Shown: positions 41,255-49,741 of the stretch, piece by piece
Numbering within the stretch: position 1 is the stretch's first letter
Layout of the letters: each line of letters opens with the position of its first letter
DNA from: an uncultured Eubacteriales bacterium
Lineage (GTDB): Bacteria > Bacillota > Clostridia > Oscillospirales > Acutalibacteraceae
Assembly (NCBI GenBank): GCA_934561055.1
Contig: CAKTFN010000003.1
Span: 1-64,000, forward strand
DNA length: 64,000 nt
Direction: 5' to 3'
Notes under the pieces: model-generated
What the model was told of the DNA's origin: nothing
What the model saw: only the letters and a program-made list of their open reading frames with translations
The model's database searches: none
Translations under genes and position numbers: made by a program

Positions 41255-42298
41255 TCAATAGTTGATGTCGTAAACGTTCATGTCGTTCGTAAGTCTTGCC
41301 GTTCCGTTGATGGTTGAAAAACCAACCTTTGCGTTTGCGGCAATGTCAACGTTGATGTGGTGAACGATTGAAGTTACATGGTCGTTCGTCGGGTCATAAG
41401 TAACCTGGAACGAACTGTCGGTATAAGTGAGTTCAAAGTTGTTGACCGTAACACCGGGAATTTTGCTGACAACTTTGTCAACTTCGGTGTTGATATCCTT
41501 CATGCTTGCGGGCATCATTACCGCACCGTGGTACGACTGCGGAATGCAAGTGTCTGCCGGAGTGGGTTCGGGATTCTTTTCGTCGTTGAGAACAAAACGA
41601 AGAGTTCTTGTTCCGTCGGCATTATCGGTGCAGGCCGCTTCCTTGACGCAACTGTAATCGGTAAGAACCGAACCTTTGTCGGTGTTGCAAATCGGAAGTT
41701 CGTGGTTGATTCGCGGCATTGTTGTTCCGTCCTCGGCGGTATAAACTTCGCCTTTTGTTGCGGTAACAAGCGAATCCGGGTTGTCTTCGGTGGTCATGTA
41801 TGCTTCGCCGAATTTAAGAAGCGAGTTGACTGCGCTTGAAAAGTTTCTGTATTCTTCGGGGAGAGCCTGATATTCCTTTTTGGAGTATCCGGGCTGATCC
41901 TGCTTCATTTTGTTAAGAAGCTCGGTATATTTTTTGACGATTTCTTCATTGGTTTTCGGTGCGTCGGTTGAGGAGGAAGCCGGAGACCCGGTCTTTGCGT
42001 CTGCCGGGGCGTCGGTTTTTCCGTCTGCGGGAGCGGTTGTTTCCGCCGGAGCCTGAGTTGTCAACTGAGCGGTCGTAGCAACCGTTGCGGCGACGGGAGC
42101 GACCTGTGCGCCGTCGTAATCAACATCTGCGTTAACGTTAACCTTGAAGTTCGTAATTCCGAAAACACCGCCGAGCATTGCGATGATAACAAGAGCCGTA
42201 ACAAGTTTCGGCCAAGCTTTTTTCCAGTTTTCGCTTCTCTTCTGACGTTTTTTGACAATTTTAATTGCTTCTTCAAGCATTTGTTCTTCTGTTTTCAT
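41255..42298 (-). CDS. Single-span membrane protein with extracellular domain, unknown function
   Basis: 347 residues. A basic cytoplasmic start (about 1-30), one span (about 31-50), a low-complexity A/T/P linker (about 62-112, PAETTAPADGKTDAPADAKT) of the wall-crossing kind, then a soluble domain (about 113-347) with two Cys pairs. I do not recognise the domain; its end VGFSTINGTARLTNDMNVY suggests a beta-rich fold. A minus-strand promoter TTGACC-17-TAACAT lies at 42366-42394. Possible roles are envelope sensing or an anti-sigma-like regulator, but no sigma factor gene is adjacent. Confidence 0.75.
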   Translation of the reverse strand: MKTEEQMLEEAIKIVKKRQKRSENWKKAWPKLVTALVIIAMLGGVFGITNFKVNVNADVDYDGAQVAPVAATVATTAQLTTQAPAETTAPADGKTDAPADAKTGSPASSSTDAPKTNEEIVKKYTELLNKMKQDQPGYSKKEYQALPEEYRNFSSAVNSLLKFGEAYMTTEDNPDSLVTATKGEVYTAEDGTTMPRINHELPICNTDKGSVLTDYSCVKEAACTDNADGTRTLRFVLNDEKNPEPTPADTCIPQSYHGAVMMPASMKDINTEVDKVVSKIPGVTVNNFELTYTDSSFQVTYDPTNDHVTSIVHHINVDIAANAKVGFSTINGTARLTNDMNVYDINY

Positions 42299-42365
42299 TG
42301 CGTTTTCTCTCCCGTTGTTTTTTCTGACAATTGAGAACTTTGAAAAAGTCCGTATGTACTTTCAT

Positions 42366-42394
42366 ATGTTAACACTTTTTTAATTTTCGGTCAA
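42366..42394 (-). promoter_or_regulatory. Promoter of the single-span protein gene
   Basis: Minus strand TTGACC (42389-42394), 17 bases, TAACAT (42366-42371). Confidence 0.55.
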
Positions 42395-42416
42395 TACTTT
42401 TAGCGATATTAAACAA

Positions 42417-42445
42417 TTGATTTTTCACAAAAATTGGTATATAAT
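42417..42445 (+). promoter_or_regulatory. Promoter of the M20 peptidase gene
   Basis: TTGATT (42417-42422), 17 bases, TATAAT (42440-42445), about 55 bases before the ATG. Confidence 0.8.
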
Positions 42446-42500
42446 TTGCCTTGTATTGATATATGCGGCTTTTGCCGCCGAAAAGGAGATGTATTTACCA

Positions 42501-43970
42501 ATGAAAAAATCAAAGCTTGCCCTCGGACTCATCGGAGCGGCCACAGCCGCAAACGCAGTCCACGCAGCTTTTTTCAAGCCGAAAAAAGCGGAGCCTGCCC
42601 CTCTTTCAAAAGAAGAAGTCAACGTTGACCGCTACCGCAAAAATCTTTCAAAAGCAATTCAAATCAAAACGATTTCAAACAGAGATACCGACCTTGTTGA
42701 CTGGGACGAATTCAAAAAATTCCATGAATTTCTTGATGAGGCTTATCCCCTCGTTGCAAAAACGCTTGAAAAGGAAGTTGTTCCTCCGGCAAACCTTGTT
42801 TACCGCTGGAAGGGAAAAAGGAGCGACCTTGACGGCGTTGCCCTCCTTGCTCACCAGGACGTTGTTCCCGTTTCTTCCGGAACGGAAGAAGATTGGACTC
42901 ACCCGGCCTTTGACGGCGTTGACGACGGAGAATTCATCTGGGGCCGCGGCGCTCTTGACATGAAGAACCACCTCATTTGCGTAATGGAATCCGTCGAAGC
43001 CCTTCTTGAAGACGGTTTTACGCCGGAAAGAGACGTGTATCTCCTTTTCGGTGACAACGAAGAAGTTGTTGCGAACGACAAGAACGGCGCAAAAGACATT
43101 ATGAACCATCTCCGTGAAAAAGGAGTCCGTCTTGACGCAATTCTTGACGAAGGCGGCGCAATGCTCCCCGTCAACGTTCCCGGTGTAATCAATAACAAAT
43201 ACCTCGCCGGTATCGGTCTTGCGGAAAAAGGATATGCGGACATTGAGGTTGTTGTCAACGCAAAAGGCGGCCACTCCTCGCAGCCGCCGAAGCACACCGC
43301 TCTCGGAAAAATGGCCGATGTTATCAAAGACCTTGAAAACCACCAGTTCAAAGCCTCGTTCTCTTCAAACATGAAGTTCCTCTTTGACTCAATCGCAAGA
43401 AACTGCACTTATCCGGTTCGTCTCCTTCTTTGCAACCTTCCCGTTCTTTATCCGGCACTTCTTCAGGTTTGCAAGCTCATCCCCCCGGCCGCCTGCATGA
43501 CGAGAACAACAACCGGAATCACAATGGCCGAAGGTTCTCCGGCCTCAAACGTTCTTCCGCAAAGAGCGGCAATCACGGTCAACTTCAGAGCGATGCCCGG
43601 AACAACAACCGAAGACCTTGTTCACCACATCAAAAAGGTTGTCAGAAACAAAGACATTGAAGTCAACGTTCTCAACAGCAAGGAAGCTTCAAAGTTTTCT
43701 CCGATGGATTCGCGCTCATATAAAATCATCGAGCGTCTTTGCACGGCGATCGAACCGAAAGCAATCGTTTCTCCGTTCCTCGTTATGGGCGGAACCGACG
43801 CCTGCAACTATGAACCGATTTGCGAAAACATCTATCGCTACGCTCCGTTCAAGGTTGACACCGCGCTCCTCCTTTGCACCCACGGAACAAATGAAAGAAT
43901 TCCCGTCGGCGCAATGAGCGACGCACTCGTTTTCTTCAAAAATTATATCCGCGAAGTAAGTGCGGAATAA
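42501..43970 (+). CDS. M20-family metallopeptidase, PM20D1/carboxypeptidase S-like
   Basis: 489 residues from ATG 42501 (AAAGGAG upstream; an in-frame ATG at 42489 touches that site). A short hydrophobic N terminus with a basic start anchors or exports it. Metal ligands: LLAHQDVVPV (about residues 115-124, His), GRGALDMK (about 151-158, bridging Asp), GDNEEVVANDKNGA (about 187-200, catalytic Glu), and a late His in THGTNERIP. The long form with VMGGTDACNY and RYAPF near the C terminus is that of yeast CPS1 and PM20D1, which cleave C-terminal or N-acyl amino acids. It ends with its own terminator. Confidence 0.88.
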   Translation: MKKSKLALGLIGAATAANAVHAAFFKPKKAEPAPLSKEEVNVDRYRKNLSKAIQIKTISNRDTDLVDWDEFKKFHEFLDEAYPLVAKTLEKEVVPPANLVYRWKGKRSDLDGVALLAHQDVVPVSSGTEEDWTHPAFDGVDDGEFIWGRGALDMKNHLICVMESVEALLEDGFTPERDVYLLFGDNEEVVANDKNGAKDIMNHLREKGVRLDAILDEGGAMLPVNVPGVINNKYLAGIGLAEKGYADIEVVVNAKGGHSSQPPKHTALGKMADVIKDLENHQFKASFSSNMKFLFDSIARNCTYPVRLLLCNLPVLYPALLQVCKLIPPAACMTRTTTGITMAEGSPASNVLPQRAAITVNFRAMPGTTTEDLVHHIKKVVRNKDIEVNVLNSKEASKFSPMDSRSYKIIERLCTAIEPKAIVSPFLVMGGTDACNYEPICENIYRYAPFKVDTALLLCTHGTNERIPVGAMSDALVFFKNYIREVSAE

Positions 43971-43981
43971 AACAAACAACC

Positions 43982-44022
43982 AAAAAGGCGTCACACCGGA
44001 AAAACCGATGCGACGCCTTTTT
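43982..44022. terminator. Terminator between M20 peptidase and membrane-protein gene
   Basis: AAAAAGGCGTC (43982-43992) pairs with GACGCCTTTTT (44012-44022); an inner CGG/CCG pair shortens the loop. It serves two convergent genes. Confidence 0.88.
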
Positions 44023-44042
44023 TATTGCTTTTCTTTTGTTTT

Positions 44043-45815
44043 TCAGCCGAGCTTTGCTTCAATTACCGAACCGCTTTCACCCTTCGTGTAAGTGAACGAA
44101 ACACTGTCTCCGATATTGAGAATCACAACGGCTTCGTTTGAAGAAGCGGAAACTTTGTAATAGCTCTTTCCTTTTTCGAGCTTAATGAAGTAATAGCTTT
44201 CGCCGCCCATAACGGCGGTTCTGATTTCGGAAACGACACCCTTGACGGTGACCGTTTCGACTTCGTTTTGATCTTTTCCGGTCTGCGAATTGTCTGTGTC
44301 GTTTTTGATTCCGTCAATGTCAACTTTGATGTTGATATTGCTCTGTGCAAGAAGCTTAACGTAATTTTCGGTGCATTCGGCAATCGTCTTTCCGGTTGCA
44401 ACAACCTGATAATTCTGAACGTTAACCATTGCGTAATGCTTGACAAGGTTTGCGTCATCCTTCAGAGACATGAAATATGTCGGTTGGCCGCTGATGTTAA
44501 GAAGAATCGGGAAGGTTGCAGTCCACTTGTAGTTTTGAACCTGACCTTCGGCGGAGCTCATTGCCGAATATTCCTTTGCACCGGAAACCTCATAGAAGTT
44601 TGCTTCCTTTGTTCTCATATTTACGAGAACGAAACCGATGATTGCCTGGTCGTTACTTACGGAAGTTACTCCGGTATACATATAAACGTCGTCGTTGAGA
44701 GCGAGGAAGTTCGAGCCTTCGGTCGCAACTCTTACGCCTTCCTGACCGATGATCGAGTTGATGAAACCTCCCGAATATTTTCCGTAATAATTATACTGTT
44801 CAACAAGAAGGTTGTTTGAGTAAATTCCGTCAATCCACTGGAACTCCTTGTCGTTCTTGATTGTTTCAAGCGAGTATTCATTGCATTCACCCGTGATTGC
44901 GTTGACGATCACAACACCCTTGACGTCGGTACCGCCGAAAAGACCGATTGTCTTGTCGAGTACCGGGCAAAGCCAGAACGGACGGCCTTCTTCGTCGATT
45001 TCAAAGTGAGGCTCGTCAAAAATATAAGTCGGATAAGCAAAGCGAACGTGTCTCATGAGATACTTTGAAAAATGCTCTTCGGTCGAATATCTGATGTAAT
45101 TGCCATCTTTGAGCATTACGAATTCGGTTTTCTGAGTAACCATGTCAACGATGATATAACCGGGCATACCTTCCTTTGTGTTTTTGAACCACTTGAAGAT
45201 ATCGCCGTAAGCAAGCGTTCCGACACGGACGGGAGAATTCTTATAGTTAATCTGAGTGAACTGCGCAGCAACTTCAAACTGCGACTCCTTGTTGATTGAA
45301 GCAAGGTCGCCGAGGGTACGGGTTGCAAGCGCGGCGGAAGCGGCGGTGTCAAGAACGGGAACGGACTTGAAGTCTGCCTGCTTTATGTCGCTCGAAAAAG
45401 TTTTGTCCTCCGAAACGGAAATGATTTTGCTGTATGACGAAGCGCGGAAAACCACCGACGAAAAAAGCATTCCGACTCCGACAACAACGGCAAGAACGCC
45501 GATTATTATTCCGGGAACAACCGACTGTTTTTTGACATACTTCGTATATTCCGGCTTTAAAATCACTCCGGAAAGCAGAACCTGAAGTGCAAGATAAATC
45601 ACGGCAACAATTCCGACGAAGAAATAAAGCTCGGTGCTTTTAAAATTGAGTGCCGGAAGCATAAAATAATACGCAATTGCCGCACCGATAATTGTTCCGA
45701 TAATTGAAATTGCGGTTTTGAGTCCGGCTTTTGAAGGGGAAAGATAAGCGTCTTTTCCGCTTCCCTTTCCTTTTCCGCCGTTTCCGCCGGTAAAGTCAAC
45801 CTTAATAGGTTCCAT
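44043..45815 (-). CDS. Multi-span membrane protein with large extracytoplasmic domain, unknown function
   Basis: 590 residues. A Gly/Lys-rich cytoplasmic start (about 1-30), three membrane spans (about 33-55, 63-85, 97-118), then a large extracellular part. That part contains 'PHFEIDEEGRPFWLCPV' with 'GVVIVNAITGEC..Y' (about 265-310), a second Gly-rich segment near 430, and a C-terminal small beta domain (about 515-590) resembling an OB-type fold. I know similar hypothetical proteins from Firmicutes but no function. Promoter at 45867-45895. Confidence 0.75.
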   Translation of the reverse strand: MEPIKVDFTGGNGGKGKGSGKDAYLSPSKAGLKTAISIIGTIIGAAIAYYFMLPALNFKSTELYFFVGIVAVIYLALQVLLSGVILKPEYTKYVKKQSVVPGIIIGVLAVVVGVGMLFSSVVFRASSYSKIISVSEDKTFSSDIKQADFKSVPVLDTAASAALATRTLGDLASINKESQFEVAAQFTQINYKNSPVRVGTLAYGDIFKWFKNTKEGMPGYIIVDMVTQKTEFVMLKDGNYIRYSTEEHFSKYLMRHVRFAYPTYIFDEPHFEIDEEGRPFWLCPVLDKTIGLFGGTDVKGVVIVNAITGECNEYSLETIKNDKEFQWIDGIYSNNLLVEQYNYYGKYSGGFINSIIGQEGVRVATEGSNFLALNDDVYMYTGVTSVSNDQAIIGFVLVNMRTKEANFYEVSGAKEYSAMSSAEGQVQNYKWTATFPILLNISGQPTYFMSLKDDANLVKHYAMVNVQNYQVVATGKTIAECTENYVKLLAQSNINIKVDIDGIKNDTDNSQTGKDQNEVETVTVKGVVSEIRTAVMGGESYYFIKLEKGKSYYKVSASSNEAVVILNIGDSVSFTYTKGESGSVIEAKLG

Positions 45816-45866
45816 TTCTACAACTCCTTAATGTTTGAAGCCTTGGCTTCAAAAGATAGTATTCCC

Positions 45867-45895
45867 ATTATACATATATGCAAGGAAAAAAGCAA
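45867..45895 (-). promoter_or_regulatory. Promoter of the 590-residue membrane protein gene
   Basis: Minus strand TTGCTT (45890-45895), 17 bases, TATAAT (45867-45872). Confidence 0.8.
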
Positions 45896-45982
45896 TAAAT
45901 TTTTTGTAAATCGGCGTTAATAAACAAATGCGGAAAAACTTGCCCGCTCCTCACGGTGAATTTCTTTTCCGAAAATAAGATA

Positions 45983-46016
45983 AAAAACGACCGGCACTTT
46001 CATGCCGGCCGTTTTT
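45983..46016 (-). terminator. Terminator of the 35-residue peptide gene
   Basis: AAAACG-A-CCGGC and GCCGG-C-CGTTTT form a long stem with one mismatch, about 11 bases after the peptide stop; T run on the minus strand. Confidence 0.88.
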
Positions 46017-46026
46017 GTTCACGAAA

Positions 46027-46134
46027 TTATTCTTCGTCGCTCTTTACGAATGACTTGATGAAATCATAGATATAACCGAAGATTGAAGAAACGAATTTGA
46101 AAATTTCGGTGAGCTTTGTTGAAAGGTTATCCAT
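46027..46134 (-). CDS. 35-residue amphipathic peptide, unknown function
   Basis: Begins MDNLSTKLTEIFKFV, continues SSIFGYIYDFIKSFVK and ends SDEE. Nearly all of residues 8-31 can form one amphipathic helix with F/I/V/Y on one face and K/D/S on the other; net charge is slightly negative. An AAAGAGGTG ribosome site is 7 bases before the ATG. It has its own promoter (46212-46240) and strong terminator, so it is expressed alone. The composition recalls phenol-soluble modulins, leaderless bacteriocins or type I toxins, and also the C-terminal helix of the 40.1-kb secreted protein. These are resemblances only. Confidence 0.7.
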   Translation of the reverse strand: MDNLSTKLTEIFKFVSSIFGYIYDFIKSFVKSDEE

Positions 46135-46211
46135 TGTTTTGCACCTCTTTTCCGATAAAAATAAACCTAAAATTGAAACCGTTCAAAACCGGCGGATTCA
46201 AGTTTACAAAT

Positions 46212-46240
46212 ATTTTACCATTTTTGCAAAGCTCTGTCAA
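46212..46240 (-). promoter_or_regulatory. Promoter of the 35-residue peptide gene
   Basis: Minus strand TTGACA (46235-46240), 17 bases, TAAAAT (46212-46217). The predicted leader is about 70 bases. Confidence 0.85.
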
Positions 46241-46288
46241 TCGCAGAAAAATAAGAGTTTCAAAATTTTTCTTCTTTTTCCTCACAGT

Positions 46289-46321
46289 ATGACATTTTTC
46301 TTTTCGCTTTCTTTCTATAAT
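46289..46321 (+). promoter_or_regulatory. spoIIE promoter with a 21-base spacer
   Basis: ATGACA (46289-46294) and perfect TATAAT (46316-46321) are 21 bases apart. In Bacillus subtilis the Spo0A-activated spoIIE and spoIIG sigma-A promoters also have over-long spacers, so this may mark Spo0A control. I see no perfect 0A box (TGTCGAA) nearby; TGTCAAT at 46235 is the closest. Confidence 0.5.
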
Positions 46322-46362
46322 GACTTATCGGATAACAATTTTTTGCGAAAGGACAAGCCTTT

Positions 46363-48672
46363 ATGAAAACCGAAGAAAGATTGAAAGAAGAAAAAAAGCT
46401 CACTGATTTTTTGTTTGACGAAGAAAGGGAATTTGCGCCGTGGCTTTGTCAACTCTGCGCCGCCGCAGTCTCATTTTCGCTTTCTCAACTCAATTGCCTC
46501 GGCTCGCTTTCGCCGTTCTGCGTCTCGTTTTGCGCCGGGACGGATTACGGCTACGTTGCCGGTGCTCTCATCGGCGGAATTTCGGGATATTTTCTCGCCT
46601 TCGATTGGAAAACCGCCTTGCGATACAGTGCGGCATTGCTTTTTTGCGCCGTTGTTCGCTTTTTAATCGAAAAGAAGTTTCCGTTCCTTCTCAAAACCTT
46701 TACTCTTCCGCTCGTCGGCTTTTTGTCATGCCTTCTTCCGGCCGCGGTTTTTTCCGCCTTCGGTGACGAAAAGCTCATTCTCCTGCTTTTAGGTTTTTGC
46801 GAAGCGGTGATTGCTTTTTGCTCCGTCTGCCTTTTTGAAAGGAGCGAACGCACGCAAATTTTAAGAACCGGAATTGCAAATCTCTCCGTTCAGGATATTG
46901 CCGGGGTCGGCCTTTGCCTTTGCATTCTTCTCCTCTGCTCTTCCGGGCTTTCTCTCGGGCCGATTGTTCCGGCGAGGATTTTTGCCGTCATTGTTGTTCT
47001 TTTTGCCGCCCATTACAAAGGTCCTGCGGTTGCAAGCCTTTTCGGAGTCTGCACCGCTTTTTCGCTTTCCGTTTCGGCTCAAACAAGATTCCTGTTCCCG
47101 GTTTTTTCACTCGGTGCGCTTTGCGCCGGCGTTTTTTCTCCGCTCGGTCAGCTTGCGACCTCGGTTGCCTTTTCGGTCAGTGCGGTTACACTTTCGTTTC
47201 TGAACGGCTTTTCGGAAAACGTTTTTTGGGCGCTACTTGAAATTTGCGCCGGAGCGGCGATTTTTGCCGTTATTCCTTCAAGGAAGATTTTTGCTCTCCA
47301 CGCCGAACTTGAAAAAGGGCTTCTTTCCTCCGACGATCAGCTCAACCGCCGAGTTTGCGCCTCGCTTAAGCGTGCGGCAGAAACGGTGAACGAAGTTTCA
47401 AGCATCGTCACAAACGTCAGCGCACGGCTTGACAACGTAATCAATCCCGAAATCAACCGCATTTTTGCAAAACTTCAGCAAAACATTTGCTTCGGCTGTT
47501 CTTTCAAAAATGAATGCTGGAGCGAAAAGTTTAACGAAACCTCTGCCGACGTTCTCACCCTCACCGGCCTTCGGAATAAAGAAAAGGAACGTACCGAGCT
47601 TGAAAAACGCTGCCCGAGAGCAAACGCCCTCGTTTCGCAGATAAGCTCCTGCTACAGCGACTTTGCAACCGGCCTCGCTTCAAAAATGAAGGTCAAGGAA
47701 ATGCGTTCGCTCGTCAGCGACCAGTTTTCGTCAATCGCCCAGTTTCTTTCGGAATTTGCCGTTCAAATGTCAAACAGCCGTGTTGTTGACAACACCCGTT
47801 CAAGAGCGCTCAAAACCGCGCTTTCCGACGCAGACATTTTTGTTGACTGCGTGAACTACTTCACGAATCCGAACGGAAGAATCACGATTGAAGTCAATGT
47901 TCTTGAAAATGCCTTCGAGCTGAACCTCAAGCGGGTGAAAACAATTTTTGAAGCCTCGACAAAACGCAGCTTTGAAAAACCGGAAATTGCGATTATGGAG
48001 CTTCGGTCGGTAATTACGTTTGAGGAAAAGGCAGTCTATAAAGTTCTTTTCGGTTCATGTCAGATTCCGTTCGGAAACAACACGGTCTGTGGAGACAGCA
48101 TTGCAAAGCTTAGGGACATGAACGGAAACGAAATTGCCCTCATAAGCGACGGAATGGGGACCGGTTCCCGTGCCGCCGTTGACGGAACAATGACCGCAAC
48201 GCTGATGGAAAAGCTTCTTTCCTGCTCCTTTTCTTTTGAAAGCGCACTGAAAACGGTGAACTGCGCCCTGATGGTGAAATCAACCGACGAATCAATCGCA
48301 ACGGTTGACGGAATCAGCGTCAACGTTTACTCCGGAGAAACCGTCTTTTATAAAGCCGGAGCCGCCGTTTCGTTAATCCGCCGCGGAAAGGAAATTGCCG
48401 CAATCGAAGAGCAGTCGCTTCCCGTCGGAATCATCCGCGACGTCTGCTTTGCGAAAAAGGCAACAAAACTTGAAACCGAAGACATTGTTCTTCTTTTGTC
48501 CGACGGGGCAACCTTCGGCGACTGCGGCTGGATAAACGACGAACTTTTGGCCTGGAGCACGAACAGCATGGACGATCTTGCGTCCCATATCGCTTCGCTT
48601 GCAAGGCTGAGAAGTTCAAAGGAAAACGAGGATGACATTACGGTTGTTGCGCTCAAAGTCATTGAAAACTGA
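46363..48672 (+). CDS. spoIIE: Stage II sporulation protein E, SpoIIE-family PP2C phosphatase
   Basis: 769 residues, close to the usual 800. About ten membrane spans fill residues 25-310, a central regulatory domain with several Cys (NICFGCSFKNECW) follows, and the C-terminal PP2C-type phosphatase (about 560-769) has CGDSIA, ALISDGMGTGSRAA and VLLLSDGATF with the metal Asp residues. SpoIIE sits at the polar septum and dephosphorylates SpoIIAA, activating sigma-F in the forespore. It shows that the organism has at least the genetic basis for sporulation. ATG behind AAAGGA; promoter at 46289-46321 has a 21-base spacer. Confidence 0.93.
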   Translation: MKTEERLKEEKKLTDFLFDEEREFAPWLCQLCAAAVSFSLSQLNCLGSLSPFCVSFCAGTDYGYVAGALIGGISGYFLAFDWKTALRYSAALLFCAVVRFLIEKKFPFLLKTFTLPLVGFLSCLLPAAVFSAFGDEKLILLLLGFCEAVIAFCSVCLFERSERTQILRTGIANLSVQDIAGVGLCLCILLLCSSGLSLGPIVPARIFAVIVVLFAAHYKGPAVASLFGVCTAFSLSVSAQTRFLFPVFSLGALCAGVFSPLGQLATSVAFSVSAVTLSFLNGFSENVFWALLEICAGAAIFAVIPSRKIFALHAELEKGLLSSDDQLNRRVCASLKRAAETVNEVSSIVTNVSARLDNVINPEINRIFAKLQQNICFGCSFKNECWSEKFNETSADVLTLTGLRNKEKERTELEKRCPRANALVSQISSCYSDFATGLASKMKVKEMRSLVSDQFSSIAQFLSEFAVQMSNSRVVDNTRSRALKTALSDADIFVDCVNYFTNPNGRITIEVNVLENAFELNLKRVKTIFEASTKRSFEKPEIAIMELRSVITFEEKAVYKVLFGSCQIPFGNNTVCGDSIAKLRDMNGNEIALISDGMGTGSRAAVDGTMTATLMEKLLSCSFSFESALKTVNCALMVKSTDESIATVDGISVNVYSGETVFYKAGAAVSLIRRGKEIAAIEEQSLPVGIIRDVCFAKKATKLETEDIVLLLSDGATFGDCGWINDELLAWSTNSMDDLASHIASLARLRSSKENEDDITVVALKVIEN

Positions 48673-48743
48673 GAAAAGAATTAAGAGAAAGCTTTGAATT
48701 TCTTACGAAAATCGAACAATTAATTACAATTGTTTTACTTTTA

Positions 48744-48804
48744 TTTACAAACAAAATTATAAGTTGTATATTACCAAGGTGGCATCATAACCGATGCCGC
48801 CTTT
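48744..48804 (+). promoter_or_regulatory. Promoter and 5' hairpin of the YjdF-like gene
   Basis: TTTACA (48744-48749), 17 bases, TATATT (48767-48772). The predicted RNA starts inside AAGGTGGCATC (48776-48786), which pairs with GATGCCGCCTTT (48793-48804). A second stem, GCATAAAA/TTTTATGC (about 48828-48852), follows before the start codon. The first hairpin could also terminate read-through from spoIIE. Confidence 0.55.
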
Positions 48805-48867
48805 ACTGTTTATGAAAGGAACGCGCATAAAAACCGAATCGGCTTTTTATGCTTCCGGGTGTTGAAA

Positions 48868-49662
48868 ATGAAATTTCTCAAAGAACGCATAAAAATGGTT
48901 TGGAACGGAATTTTTGAAGAGATGTCCGTTTTTGAGTACATTCTTTGGTGGGTCGCCCGCCTTCTCATGATTTATGCCGTAATAATGCACACCGATCACA
49001 GAGAAAAAGTTCTCTGCGCCGTAAACACCCTTGCACTTTTTGCAATTCCGGCTTTGCATTTTATCGCACCGAAAAAAAGTCTTATCGGAAATCTGCCGTA
49101 CCGCAGTCAGCACATAATCAACCTTATGGAAATTTGCGGTTCCTTCCTCGGAAACTACATCTTCCTCTACGGCGTCATTCCGAAATATGACCGCATTCTC
49201 CATGCCGTTTCCGGCCCAGCCGCCGTTGTTGCGGGATACTTCATTTACAAAGCGATTCTCAAAAAGGAAGGCCGTGAAAAAGACGTCTCTCCTCTCATGG
49301 GTACTTTTTGCGGAATGGGCTTTTCATTCATGATCATTCCCCTTTGGGAAATCACCGAGTTTTTCGGCGACTTCATTTGGGGTACGGCGAACCAGAGTTA
49401 TTGGTACGCTCCGGCAGACGATGACATTTTTTACAAAATCTTCGGCCACGGCGCAGTCACCGACGGCGGTCAGCTTCCGCTTTGGGACACGATGATGGAC
49501 ATGATTGACGCAACTTTAACAACGCTCGTCTTTTCGATTATTTTCTATTTTATCCTTCGTGCAATCGTTAAAAGGAGTGCAAAAAAAGCTTCCGCAACCG
49601 TAACACAGGAAACAAAAACCGAAGCCCCGAACGAAAAGAAAGAGACCTGCGAGGCCAAATAA
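48868..49662 (+). CDS. Membrane protein resembling YjdF (DUF2238)
   Basis: 264 residues from ATG 48868 (GGGTG upstream; a GTG at 48859 is also in frame). About six spans. The order YDRILHAVSG, then PLWEITEFFGDFIWG, then GQLPLWDTMMDMIDATLTT parallels the conserved YDR-H / WE-W / WDT-D pattern of the DUF2238 family. The C-terminal 30 residues are a Lys/Glu-rich cytoplasmic tail. The molecular function of the family is unknown. It is transcribed alone behind a structured leader. Confidence 0.65.
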   Translation: MKFLKERIKMVWNGIFEEMSVFEYILWWVARLLMIYAVIMHTDHREKVLCAVNTLALFAIPALHFIAPKKSLIGNLPYRSQHIINLMEICGSFLGNYIFLYGVIPKYDRILHAVSGPAAVVAGYFIYKAILKKEGREKDVSPLMGTFCGMGFSFMIIPLWEITEFFGDFIWGTANQSYWYAPADDDIFYKIFGHGAVTDGGQLPLWDTMMDMIDATLTTLVFSIIFYFILRAIVKRSAKKASATVTQETKTEAPNEKKETCEAK

Positions 49663-49681
49663 AAAACAATAAAAACAAACG

Positions 49682-49719
49682 GAACCCCCGACCGATGAAA
49701 ATTCACCGGTCGGGGGTTC
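49682..49719. terminator. Bidirectional terminator between YjdF-like and LRR genes
   Basis: Perfect 13-bp stem GAACCCCCGACCG (49682-49694) with its complement (49707-49719). Confidence 0.93.
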
Positions 49720-49741
49720 ATTTGTTTTGTGGGGTGTGCTT

